The position numbers were made by a program, and so were the translations under genes. This document shows, in pieces, positions 56,443 to 64,000 of a stretch of 64,000 bases of DNA. The notes beneath the pieces are model-generated. The model did no database searches. It was not told the DNA's origin and saw only the letters and a list, made by a program, of their open reading frames with translations. The first letter of the stretch is position 1, and each line of letters starts with the position of its first letter. Source of the DNA: Acetobacteroides hydrogenigenes (GTDB taxonomy: Bacteria; Bacteroidota; Bacteroidia; Bacteroidales; ZOR0009); assembly GCF_004340205.1 (NCBI RefSeq), contig NZ_SLWB01000016.1, forward strand, positions 1-64,000, read 5' to 3'.

Positions 56443-56472
56443 GAAACACCCGCCGAAGCTGCTCGACGGGCG
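56443..56472 (-). terminator. terminator of the GH97 gene
   Basis: Minus-strand CCCGTCGA-loop-TCGGCGGG (one mismatch) followed by TGTTTCTTATTT, about 30 nt after the GH97 stop codon. Confidence 0.6.
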
Positions 56473-56498
56473 CTATCAATATCGAAAATAATAATCCT

Positions 56499-58511
56499 CT
56501 ACTTTACCGGAACGATGCGCACAGCTGCTCCACCGCCCTTTGCCAGCTTTAGGGTAAGGGTCGATTGGGCATCTACCTGCTGCGCGGTGATGGCAATCGA
56601 CGTTGGGTTGCTCTTCCAGTCGGCATCGGCGCCATCGGCATAAACTTGGGCGGTGTACTTCTTTCCCTTAGCTAGGAACGATAGCGGGATGGCGAGCGTG
56701 CGCTCCTGCTCGTTGGTTATCGAGCCGATGTACCACCCCTCGGCGTTGCGGTCCTTACGGGCGATGGTGATGTACTGGCCGATTTCGCCGTTGAGCACTT
56801 GGGTCTCCTCCCAGTCGCAGGGCACATCCTTGATGAACTGGAAGGCGGGGTTGCCCTCGTAGCTCTCGGGAAGGTCGGAGGCCATCTGAAGTGGACTGTA
56901 AATTACCACCATCATGGCGAGCTGCTTGGCAAGGGTGGTTTGCACGCGCGTTCCCTTAAGTCCGGTATTCTCGAAGTTGAAGGTGCCGGGGGTGAAGTCG
57001 AACGGTCCGGCCAGCATGCGGGTAAATGGGATTACGGTGGTGTACGATGGGGGATTTCCTCCGTCCATCGACCAGGCGTCGTACTCCTGACCGCGGCCAC
57101 CCTCCTGGGTCATAAAGTTGGGGTAGGTGCGGCAGAGGCCGGTGGGCTTCACGGGCTCGTGGTTGTCGATCATGATGCGGTAGCGGGCCGCCTCCTCGAA
57201 CACCTTACGGTAGTGGCGGATGCCGTACTGGCTGTCGTGCCACTCCTTGCCGTCGATATACTTGTTCACGTAGCCGGTTTTAATGCAGCTTACGCCGTTC
57301 TGCTGGTACAGCTTAAAGGCATCCTCGAGCTGCTTCTCGTAGTTGGCGGCAAAGCCTCCGGTTTCGTGGTGGCCGATGAGCTTAACATTCTTCGATGCGG
57401 CATATCGGCATATCTCAGGAAGATCGAAATCGGGGTAGGCCTTGGTGAAGCTAAAGCGGTAGCCCTCCTTCGACCAGTCGTAGTCCCAGCCTTCGTTCCA
57501 TCCCTCAACCAGTACGCCCGCAAAGCCGTTGGCGGCGGCAAAGTCGATGTACTCCTTCACGATCTTGGTGGTTGCCCCGTGTTTAGAGCCTTGCCCCCAG
57601 GTGTACTTGTTGATGTGCATGCCCCACCAAACGCCGATGTACTTGGCAGGCTTAACCCACGAGATATCCTTTAGCTTGCAGGGTTCGTTAAGGTTTAGCA
57701 TGATGTTGGAGGTGATGAGGTCGCCGGGCTTATCGGCCACGATCACCGTGCGCCATGGCGTTGAGAATGGCGCCTTGGCGTACACCTTAACGCCGTTGCT
57801 CCAGGGCACCAGCTCGCTGCGGAGCTTGCCCTTGCCCACATTCAGCAGGGTCATCGAGGCGTAGTCGGTAAGGTTGGCCTCGTGGATGGCCAGGTACAGC
57901 CCATCCCTAGTTTCGATGGTGGCAGGCGTATTTACCGTGTCGATGGCCGCGATGGCGGTATGGCGGGGGATGCTCTCGTAGTAGCTGTTGTCGCCATGAA
58001 CGGGAGTCCACCAAGCCTTATCGGCCGTAGGAAGGCTGAATTCGGTCTCCTCGCTGGCGATAATCAGGCTATCGATGTTGGGCTGCTTGGGGAAGGTGTA
58101 GCGGAAGCCCAACCCATCGTCGAATACGCGGAAGGTAACGTTGATGGCGCGCTTAAGCCCCGACTTCTCGCGAAGCTTCACCACCAGTTCGCCGCAGCTA
58201 TTCGTTATCCAGCGGCGCTCGCCCCAGGGTTGCTCCCACTTCTCGTTGATGCTTCGGCTGCTGCTGCCAACAACGGCAAGGTTGCCCTTCATCTCGGGCA
58301 TATTCCTAAAGGTAAATCCTAACGACGATGGCGCAATAACCTCCTTGCCGTTGCGGGTAAGCGAGTAGGTTGCCGTTCCCTTTTGAAGGACAAAGCTAAC
58401 CTGCACCCTGCCGTTTGGCGATTTTGCCCGGAGGGTTGCCTCAGCGCCCAGCACCAGCCCTGTCTGGCAGAGCAGCAGGAGTGCAACCGCTAGCGTGTAT
58501 ATTCTTTTCAT
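56499..58511 (-). CDS. GH97 glycosidase, SusB-like inverting type
   Basis: 670 residues. Signal peptide ending LGA-E. N-terminal beta-sandwich (about 25-280), central barrel (about 290-560: YIGVWWGMHI, GVLVEGWNEGWDYDW, LIGHHETGG, IKTGYV), C-terminal beta domain. MIDNHEPVKPTG and MTQEGGRGQEYDAW carry the glutamates expected of the inverting alpha-glucosidase branch (as in SusB), whereas alpha-galactosidase members use an Asp nucleophile. Not next to susC/susD. A DUF6377 regulator lies 730 bp upstream. Confidence 0.9.
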   Translation of the reverse strand: MKRIYTLAVALLLLCQTGLVLGAEATLRAKSPNGRVQVSFVLQKGTATYSLTRNGKEVIAPSSLGFTFRNMPEMKGNLAVVGSSSRSINEKWEQPWGERRWITNSCGELVVKLREKSGLKRAINVTFRVFDDGLGFRYTFPKQPNIDSLIIASEETEFSLPTADKAWWTPVHGDNSYYESIPRHTAIAAIDTVNTPATIETRDGLYLAIHEANLTDYASMTLLNVGKGKLRSELVPWSNGVKVYAKAPFSTPWRTVIVADKPGDLITSNIMLNLNEPCKLKDISWVKPAKYIGVWWGMHINKYTWGQGSKHGATTKIVKEYIDFAAANGFAGVLVEGWNEGWDYDWSKEGYRFSFTKAYPDFDLPEICRYAASKNVKLIGHHETGGFAANYEKQLEDAFKLYQQNGVSCIKTGYVNKYIDGKEWHDSQYGIRHYRKVFEEAARYRIMIDNHEPVKPTGLCRTYPNFMTQEGGRGQEYDAWSMDGGNPPSYTTVIPFTRMLAGPFDFTPGTFNFENTGLKGTRVQTTLAKQLAMMVVIYSPLQMASDLPESYEGNPAFQFIKDVPCDWEETQVLNGEIGQYITIARKDRNAEGWYIGSITNEQERTLAIPLSFLAKGKKYTAQVYADGADADWKSNPTSIAITAQQVDAQSTLTLKLAKGGGAAVRIVPVK

Positions 58512-58578
58512 TTGGTATGGTATTTTAATTTATCGATCTCATCGGACATCAAGCATCTTCGATGCCTTCGTACTGATG

Positions 58579-58586
58579 CAAATCTA
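58579..58586 (-). promoter_or_regulatory. -7 box upstream of the GH97 gene
   Basis: TAGATTTG on the minus strand, exact TAnnTTTG, 68 bp before the start. A second match, TATATTTG, lies at 58641-58648. Confidence 0.45.
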
Positions 58587-58648
58587 GCAGCAACCATCCA
58601 CGAAAATTCCTCGCGCCTGCTTTATCTAAATCCAACCAACCAAATATA

Positions 58649-58920
58649 GATGAATTAGCGCTGCTTATAAGCAAGTTGCATGTCGTAGACAGGGGCAAAA
58701 ATCTAGATATTTCAAAGGGATATACGAGCAAATAAAGGGCAAATATGGCGGTTTTTGGCAGCAGAAAATGCCCTGAAGCCTCTTTTTATGAGGGGGGGGT
58801 GAGATGTGTGAATTGCGATTTGAGATGTGTGATGTGAGAAATGATTTTCAGATTCCTTCTAGGGTAAGCAAATCCGATGTCAGAGCTTATTGTTATGGGT
58901 AAAGGATGCACAGGGACTAT
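58649..58920. other. non-coding gap upstream of the GH97 gene
   Basis: No gene. Contains a G-run (near 58792) and AT-rich sequence but no clear structure of its own. Confidence 0.35.
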
Positions 58921-59075
58921 TCCTCCCGCCTTAGCGGGAGGTGCCCGAAGGTTGTAGCGAAGCGGAAATCCCGAGAAGCGGGGGCGGGGTGGTTTATGTC
59001 AAAACAGCAAGGTGTCTCTGATTTCTCAACTACAACCACCCCCGGCTACGCCGACCTCCCGCCTTAACGGGAGCA
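58921..59075. repeat. REP/MITE-like palindromic element, second copy of the family
   Basis: CTCCCGCC-TTA-GCGGGAGG...GGGGTGGTTTA at the left and TACAACCACCCC...CTCCCGCC-TTAA-CGGGAG at the right are inverted. Layout matches the element at 12872-13009: a hairpin at each outer end, a GTGCCCGAAGG-like shoulder, and a unique middle. Confidence 0.65.
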
Positions 59076-59110
59076 ATCGCGCTGATTTTACTCTGCTAAG
59101 TGTATGTCCA

Positions 59111-59145
59111 CCTCGCCTCCGCTCGGTGGCCGCCGAGCGGAGGCG
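59111..59145. repeat. 15-bp-stem hairpin
   Basis: TCGCCTCCGCTCGG-TGGCC-GCCGAGCGGAGGCGA, perfect or nearly so. Similar in design to the hairpin at 54228-54269. Confidence 0.65.
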
Positions 59146-59243
59146 AAAAAGAGCCTTGATTAAACGCTTGTCAAAATTCTTTGACTTCAAATTCCTTCCG
59201 TCTAATCCCGCTAAGGCGGGATGTCGCTGCGCTCCACTTCCTG

Positions 59244-60842
59244 CTATAGAGGCGTTCTGATCTGCATGATGCGTTCCTCGAAGTGGTCGCGATCGATGGA
59301 TTTGCTCTTGATCTTGGTTTTGTAGGTGTAGATGGTGCTCATCGAGTAGTCCAGAAACTTTGCGATCTTCTCGTTGTCCTTAATGCCCAGGCGCATCAGG
59401 GCGAAAATCCGCATCTCGGGACTAAGCAACTCGCCGCTTTTGGGGCTGATGCGATCCTCCTCCCTAAATAGGGCGTTAAACTCCTCGACGAAGCTGGGGA
59501 AGAGCTTTAGGAATATCCGGTCGAAGCTCTCGAACAGCGATTCCCGCTCCTTCTTCAGATCGTTGCTCTTAAGGATAGCGGACAAATCGTCGAACTGACG
59601 TGCCACCACCTTGCGGTGAATCGACTTTTGGAAGGCTTCAATCCGGGCTATGTACTCCGAGTTGGCGTTAAAGAAGTAGCCAATATACTCATCCTTGATA
59701 CGGTTGGCATCCTCGAGGCTCTTGTTGATGTGCTCCAGCTGTAGGTTCGTTTCCTGCAACAGCTCCTTAACTTTTCGTATTCGGCGTAGCTGCCGGTAGA
59801 TGATAACGGCAAAAGCCACCACCACCATTGCCAGAAGGCTCACCACAACAGCAAACCAAACAAGGTTACGCCGCTGCTGCTCCACCATGGCCATCCTTTC
59901 GCTCTCGATAATGGGCATAATGGCGGCCAGCTCCACCTTTCGCTGGCGGGCGTTGTACCGCCGGGCATCATCCATAGCTACCGTAATAAAACGGTACGCC
60001 CGTTCGACATCTCCCTGCTTGAACAGAAGCGTAGCCAAATCGCGCAGCGCCACCGTTTCGTGGGTCGATCCCTTAATATCGGCAATGGCGGCACGTATCA
60101 GCCACTCCGTCTCCTTCTCGAGGTTGCCCTGCATCCGATAAACATAGCTTAGGCACGAAGCCGCAACGCCCATCTGCTGATGCGTAAGCGTTCTGTGGGC
60201 AATCGAATACTCGAACAAGCGTTGAGCCTGAAGCCATTTGCCCGATCGTATCAGCAGAACGCCCTCATTCAACCAACGGTCGTAGGTTTCTAGCGCTGCC
60301 AAATCGAAGGCTTTTCGAAGATAACCGTTACTCCTTTGCAGGTAGAGGTCGGATAGGCTACCACCCTTGGCATAGTCGGCCAAATCGGAATAGGCTCTGG
60401 CGATAACCCCATAGTATTCGAGCCGAATAGAATCGGGAAGGGTTTGCACGCTGATGCTTTCGAGCGTATCCAGAGCCTCCTTAAACAGACCTGAAGAGAG
60501 AAAAACGAAGCTCTGCCCAATCTTGCAGTACGATACCAGTGCGGGCTGCCGCAGCTCTCGCGCAAAGCCCTTTGCCCGCTCGATGTAGCTGTATGCCGAG
60601 TCGTAGTTGTACGATTGGTATTCCCTAAAAAGATTATGGCTAATCGAAAACCTATCGCTAACATCCGAAGTAGCCTGCAGCTTATGCTTCAGCATCAGCA
60701 AACGCTGCTCCTTAACCTCTGCGTAGCGATTCCGCTGACCAACCAGCAGGTCCAAATCACGCATTAGGCTATCATTACTACCCTTTTGAGCAAACAGGTA
60801 GCAAGGCAAAACAAGCAGCAGAAGCGTTAGGAATCTTTTCAT
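59244..60842 (-). CDS. DUF6377-type TPR/HTH membrane regulator
   Basis: 532 residues. Signal peptide (1-18, ends LFAQ), TPR-like repeats in the periplasm (about 60-300), one membrane helix (LVWFAVVVSLLAMVVVAFAVII, about 325-346), a cytoplasmic coiled coil and a C-terminal LuxR-like HTH (RIFALMRLGIKDNEKIAKFLDYSMSTIYTYKTKIKSKS). This is the DUF6377/SusR-like layout: a membrane one-component sensor of glycans. The nearby GH97 gene is the likely target. Confidence 0.85.
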   Translation of the reverse strand: MKRFLTLLLLVLPCYLFAQKGSNDSLMRDLDLLVGQRNRYAEVKEQRLLMLKHKLQATSDVSDRFSISHNLFREYQSYNYDSAYSYIERAKGFARELRQPALVSYCKIGQSFVFLSSGLFKEALDTLESISVQTLPDSIRLEYYGVIARAYSDLADYAKGGSLSDLYLQRSNGYLRKAFDLAALETYDRWLNEGVLLIRSGKWLQAQRLFEYSIAHRTLTHQQMGVAASCLSYVYRMQGNLEKETEWLIRAAIADIKGSTHETVALRDLATLLFKQGDVERAYRFITVAMDDARRYNARQRKVELAAIMPIIESERMAMVEQQRRNLVWFAVVVSLLAMVVVAFAVIIYRQLRRIRKVKELLQETNLQLEHINKSLEDANRIKDEYIGYFFNANSEYIARIEAFQKSIHRKVVARQFDDLSAILKSNDLKKERESLFESFDRIFLKLFPSFVEEFNALFREEDRISPKSGELLSPEMRIFALMRLGIKDNEKIAKFLDYSMSTIYTYKTKIKSKSIDRDHFEERIMQIRTPL

Positions 60843-60854
60843 TCGTGGTATTCG

Positions 60855-61361
60855 TTAAAGCTGCTCGCAAGTTACATCCTTTTCGAAGCAGTAAAAAACA
60901 CCCTTTCGAAAGGTTACGGTTCCGGCCTTTCGATAGCCTAACTTGGTGTACAGACCTTCGGAGGTTGGATTTTGCGTAAAGCTATCTAGGCGTATTGATG
61001 CATATCCATTCTTCCGAGCATGAGCCTCGGCAAACGCCATAAGCCCTTTAGCAACCCCCATCCCCTGAAAGTCGGGATGAACGCATAGCCGGTGCACCAC
61101 CAGCTGCTTGCCATTGGTGTATTTCCAGCAGATTTCGGCGTACTCCTTATCCTGAAAATCATTGAGCACAACCATTCCCTGTACGATCTTATTTTCTTCG
61201 AGAACGTATAGGTTGCCTTCGGCGATATCCCGTTTCAGGACATCAGCATTGGGGTAAACCTCATCCCACTGATCGATGCCCGTTGCCGACATCGAAGCAG
61301 ATGCGGCCCTAACGATTTCCATCAGCCTAACCACTTCGCGTTTGGTTGCCTTTCTAATCAT
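60855..61361 (-). CDS. GNAT-family N-acetyltransferase
   Basis: 168 residues. LVVHRLCVHPDFQGMGVAKGLMAFAEAHARKNGYASIRLDSF contains the acetyl-CoA loop (QGMGVAK, about 97-103), and TSEGLYTKLGYRKAG is the C-terminal GNAT block. Substrate unknown. 12 bp upstream of the DUF6377 gene, so the two may be cotranscribed. Confidence 0.88.
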   Translation of the reverse strand: MIRKATKREVVRLMEIVRAASASMSATGIDQWDEVYPNADVLKRDIAEGNLYVLEENKIVQGMVVLNDFQDKEYAEICWKYTNGKQLVVHRLCVHPDFQGMGVAKGLMAFAEAHARKNGYASIRLDSFTQNPTSEGLYTKLGYRKAGTVTFRKGVFYCFEKDVTCEQL

Positions 61362-61383
61362 ATTTTAAGGAATTTACTATTCC

Positions 61384-61391
61384 CAAATATA
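61384..61391 (-). promoter_or_regulatory. -7 box of the GNAT gene
   Basis: TATATTTG on the minus strand, exact TAnnTTTG, 23 bp upstream of the start. Confidence 0.5.
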
Positions 61392-61462
61392 GCCGATTGA
61401 ATGTTTGATCCCCCCCTCACCTATACGATGTGGCTTCCCTTAGCATTATCCGCCCAAAATTG

Positions 61463-61470
61463 TACCTTTG
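61463..61470 (+). promoter_or_regulatory. -7 box of the methyltransferase gene
   Basis: TACCTTTG, exact TAnnTTTG, 19 bp before ATG 61489. It overlaps the TTG (61468) that opens the longest frame, so that start is excluded. Confidence 0.55.
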
Positions 61471-61488
61471 CAGCTTAACGTTATATTA

Positions 61489-62388
61489 ATGACAATGCTA
61501 CTTCTCGAACCCCAAAGCTGGAAAGACTACGAGCTCATCGACTCGGGCAACTTCGAAAAGCTCGAGCGCTTCGGCAGCTACGTGGTGGCGCGCCCCGAAC
61601 CTCAGGCCGTATGGAACAAATCGCTGTCCGATGCCGAGTGGGAGCGCATGGCCAACGCCTACTTTAAGAAGGATAAGGGGCAGAAGAGCGGTCAGGACGA
61701 ACGGGGTACTTGGATCAAGAAAAAGGGAATGCCCGAGCAGTGGGTGGTTTCGTACCACTACCAAAACATGGCGCTAAAGATGCGCCTTGGGCTTACCTCG
61801 TTTAAGCACGTTGGATTATTCCCCGAGCAGGGCGAGAACTGGAACTACATCAACAGGGTTGTCAAAAAGATGAAGACACCCCAGCCTAAGGTGCTCAACC
61901 TTTTTGCCTATACGGGTGGCGCATCCATTGCGGCCAAGGCCTCGGGGGCCGATGTTACCCACGTCGACTCGGTGAAGCAGGTGGTTACCTGGAGCCGCGA
62001 GAATATGGAGCTGAGCGGCCTCAACAACATCCGCTGGATTGTTGACGATGCGCTGAAGTTCGTACGCCGAGAGGTGAAGCGCGGCAACAAGTACAACGGC
62101 ATCATCCTCGATCCACCCGCTTACGGACGTGGACCAGATGGAGAGCGCTGGATTCTGGAGGATAATATTCTGGAGTTGATCCAATGCTGCCGCGAGATGC
62201 TCGATCCCGAGGAGGGTTTCTTAGTGCTCAACCTCTACTCTATGGGCTTCTCGGCCATCATCGCTGAAACGCTCATTCATCAAACTTTCGGTAAGGATAT
62301 TAACCTCGAAATGGGCGAGCTCTACCTCAACGACCGCTTCGACAAAAAGCTACCGCTGGGGGTATTCTGTAGGTTTACCAACTTCTAA
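61489..62388 (+). CDS. class I SAM-dependent methyltransferase (RlmI-like)
   Basis: 299 residues from ATG 61489. The Rossmann core has VLNLFAYTGGASIAA (SAM loop, about 133-147), VTHVDSVKQVVTWSREN and GIILDPPAYGRG (DPPxY). The pattern resembles rRNA methyltransferases of the RlmI/RlmK group but lacks their N-terminal PUA domain. Probably modifies RNA; the target is not known. Confidence 0.85.
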   Translation: MTMLLLEPQSWKDYELIDSGNFEKLERFGSYVVARPEPQAVWNKSLSDAEWERMANAYFKKDKGQKSGQDERGTWIKKKGMPEQWVVSYHYQNMALKMRLGLTSFKHVGLFPEQGENWNYINRVVKKMKTPQPKVLNLFAYTGGASIAAKASGADVTHVDSVKQVVTWSRENMELSGLNNIRWIVDDALKFVRREVKRGNKYNGIILDPPAYGRGPDGERWILEDNILELIQCCREMLDPEEGFLVLNLYSMGFSAIIAETLIHQTFGKDINLEMGELYLNDRFDKKLPLGVFCRFTNF

Positions 62389-62484
62389 TCACGGATTAGA
62401 CAGATTTCGCGGATTGCACGGATTCTTCCTGCAAAATATAAAGAAGGGCGCATGTAATGCGCCCCTACATATAATCTACTCGGT

Positions 62485-63609
62485 TTATTTCCTTCTCAAA
62501 CGCGCCATGTAGAACCCATCACCACCGGAGGATGGCATAATTGCGCGATCTTCCTCTAACGTAAATTCGGGTCGAGCTGAAAGGAATGCATCCACCTGTC
62601 CCCTATTCTCGGAGTTTAGGATGCTGCAGGTTGCGTAAACCAGCACGCCACCAGGCTTAACCATTTTCGAGTAGCGGCTGAGGATATCAGCCTGCTGCTG
62701 CTTCACGTTCTCTATGCTTTCAGGCGTCATTCGCAGCTTCGACTCGGGGTTGCGACGAAAGACTCCTGTTCCCGAGCAGGGAACATCGAGCAAAAGGAAG
62801 TCGACCTTGTCGTACATGCGCTTAACCACCTTGGTGGTATCGATAAGCCTCGTTTCGATGTTGGAGATGCCAGCTTTTAGGGCGCGACGCTTCAGTTCCT
62901 CGAGCTTTTGCGGATAAAGATCCATCGAAATGATGCGCCCCTTGTTACCCATCAGCGTGCCGATGTGCAGCGACTTGCCGCCGTTTCCGGCACAGGCGTC
63001 AACCACCAATCCAGAGCCTTTGTAATCCTTCAAAAGGAATGGCGCCACCTGCTGCGACGAGATATCCTGTACCTCCAGCAACCCTGCCTTAAAAGGAACC
63101 GTTCCGAAAATCTCCTTTCCTCCGGCAACCTCCAACGCATCTGGAAAGTCTGGTACGTTACGAACCACCACCATTTGTTGGCGCAGCTCATCAACAAGGT
63201 TGCGGGTGGAAACTTTCATCGTGTTGGTGCGGATGTACCGCTTAGGGCGAGACGCAAAGGCAATTAGTTCCTGCTCCCAGCTGCCTCCAAGTTCTTCTTT
63301 GGACAAATCGATAAACCACTGGGGAAAGTCTGGAGACTCTGGGGTAACATTGTCTCCATCAATACGCTCGACAGGTATTTCAAGAGCCTTGTTTACGATG
63401 CTGATGATGCTCTCTCCGCTGCCACCACCCAACGCATACCAGTTACGGAATACGAATGGCGCATACAGGCTCAACGCCCGACGAATATTGGGATCGACAA
63501 CCTTCTTGTCCTTAAAAATATCGCGCAAAGCCCTATCGAGGTAGACATCCTCAGTAGCGACCTGCCTAACCACTGCGGCCAATAGGTTTGTCAGCTGCTT
63601 TTCCTTCAT
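62485..63609 (-). CDS. RNA (cytosine-5) methyltransferase, RsmB/RsmF-like
   Basis: 374 residues. N-terminal helical domain (about 1-150) as in the NusB-like part of RsmB, then the NOL1/NOP2/Sun catalytic domain: VVDACAGNGGKSLHIG (SAM), LLLDVPCSGTGVFRRNPE (catalytic PC), VYATCSILNSENRGQV (nucleophile Cys). All motifs intact. Target C967 or C1407 of 16S rRNA cannot be decided. Confidence 0.92.
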   Translation of the reverse strand: MKEKQLTNLLAAVVRQVATEDVYLDRALRDIFKDKKVVDPNIRRALSLYAPFVFRNWYALGGGSGESIISIVNKALEIPVERIDGDNVTPESPDFPQWFIDLSKEELGGSWEQELIAFASRPKRYIRTNTMKVSTRNLVDELRQQMVVVRNVPDFPDALEVAGGKEIFGTVPFKAGLLEVQDISSQQVAPFLLKDYKGSGLVVDACAGNGGKSLHIGTLMGNKGRIISMDLYPQKLEELKRRALKAGISNIETRLIDTTKVVKRMYDKVDFLLLDVPCSGTGVFRRNPESKLRMTPESIENVKQQQADILSRYSKMVKPGGVLVYATCSILNSENRGQVDAFLSARPEFTLEEDRAIMPSSGGDGFYMARLRRK

Positions 63610-63629
63610 GGTATCAAATTATAGTGCGG

Positions 63630-63637
63630 CAAAAGTA
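63630..63637 (-). promoter_or_regulatory. -7 box of the m5C methyltransferase gene
   Basis: TACTTTTG on the minus strand, exact TAnnTTTG, 21 bp upstream of the start. Confidence 0.5.
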
Positions 63638-63660
63638 CAATAAAATGCATCAACGCCACA

Positions 63661-64000
63661 TTACTTTATTCTTCCAAATATCTTATCGAAAAACCAGTTA
63701 GGACGTGCTGCAACTTCGCCCTTTGAGGGGCAATTGCCTTTTCCTAAGAGCTCATCTACGATGGTTTGGATTAAGGGTTGCTGAATATGCTGTGGAGGTG
63801 CAATATCAAAGGTTTCTGCACCTCGCTCTCCAACATATTCGATAGGCGTAAACTTGAAGGTAGAAAAAGTAATCTTACCCTTGGTGCCTACGATTTCTAC
63901 CGTGTCTACCTCTGCTTCTGGCGCAGCCACAAAGCTCCAGAGGGCAGTTCCAAGCGCACCACTCTCAAACTGAAACGATGCGGAGACCGTATCCTCGGCA
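63661..64000 (-). CDS. Gfo/Idh/MocA-family oxidoreductase, C-terminal part
   Basis: The gene runs off the right edge; about 112 C-terminal codons are visible, and the frame stays open to base 64000. TVSASFQFESGALGTALWSF followed by VEIVGTKGKITFSTF is the C-terminal alpha/beta domain of NAD-dependent sugar or inositol dehydrogenases. The N-terminal NAD-binding half is outside the window, so the substrate cannot be guessed. Confidence 0.85.
   Translation of the reverse strand, partial: AEDTVSASFQFESGALGTALWSFVAAPEAEVDTVEIVGTKGKITFSTFKFTPIEYVGERGAETFDIAPPQHIQQPLIQTIVDELLGKGNCPSKGEVAARPNWFFDKIFGRIK

Noticed and set aside
56799-57674. 291-aa plus-strand frame
   Set aside because: Antisense to the GH97 gene with its conserved catalytic motifs; low-complexity Gly/Val/Leu composition is typical of shadow frames.
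58792-58800. G-run as a frameshift or quadruplex site
   Set aside because: A single run of G in non-coding DNA; no further G-runs nearby to form a quadruplex and no gene to shift.

Overview
The window reads as chromosomal DNA of a Bacteroidota bacterium, most likely order Bacteroidales. Evidence: a type IX secretion C-terminal sorting domain, a Bacteroidota-type dcw cluster (MraY with a periplasmic insertion, PASTA-tailed FtsI, no murF or ddl), an adjacent GlsA/GlsB-like acyltransferase pair, GH97 and GH27 enzymes, a DUF6377 regulator, and many perfect Bacteroidota -7 boxes (TAnnTTTG). No rRNA, tRNA, CRISPR array, transposase gene or prophage was seen.

Layout. 1-1173: no protein gene; repeats and a candidate structured RNA. 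1.2-5.9 kb: a T9SS-exported MBG-repeat protein followed by an OmpA-type outer-membrane protein. 6.1-14.4 kb: aspartate kinase, then an AraC regulator divergent from an RND efflux set (adaptor, pump, TolC-like channel). 14.4-19.7 kb: accessory segment with a MITE-like insertion, a DUF6261 gene with an upstream 41-bp repeat array, and an AT-rich three-gene ABC-3C-like conflict system. 19.7-36.1 kb: a lipoprotein gene and the minus-strand dcw cluster mraZ-rsmH-ftsL-ftsI-murE-mraY-murD-ftsW-murG-murC-ftsQ-ftsA-ftsZ, headed by a three-box MraZ operator. 36.2-38.0 kb: glsA-glsB-like pair. 38.2-39.2 kb: a second DUF6261 gene, again with an upstream 41-bp repeat array. 39.9-54.7 kb: mostly housekeeping and carbohydrate genes (serine hydrolase, CBM9 protein, miaB, ROK/LacI pair, LEA-like and SPOR proteins, PurF-like amidotransferase, EEP hydrolase, GH27, ABC-F). 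54.8-56.4 kb: three tandem 74-aa two-helix membrane proteins, a 21-bp-period array, and a divergent small HTH gene. 56.5-64 kb: GH97, DUF6377 regulator, GNAT, two RNA methyltransferase-type proteins, and a Gfo/Idh/MocA fragment at the edge.

The strongest unexplained signal is a set of four intergenic arrays (about 258-509, 15837-16060, 39017-39238 and 55681-55960). Their sequences are unrelated, but all share a period of 20.5-21 bp, or 41 bp made of two alternating dyads. That is close to two helical turns. Three of them lie 90-150 bp upstream of a minus-strand gene, and two of those genes are DUF6261 paralogues. The fourth is at the left edge, so its partner, if any, is outside the window. 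All of this was read by eye without database searches.
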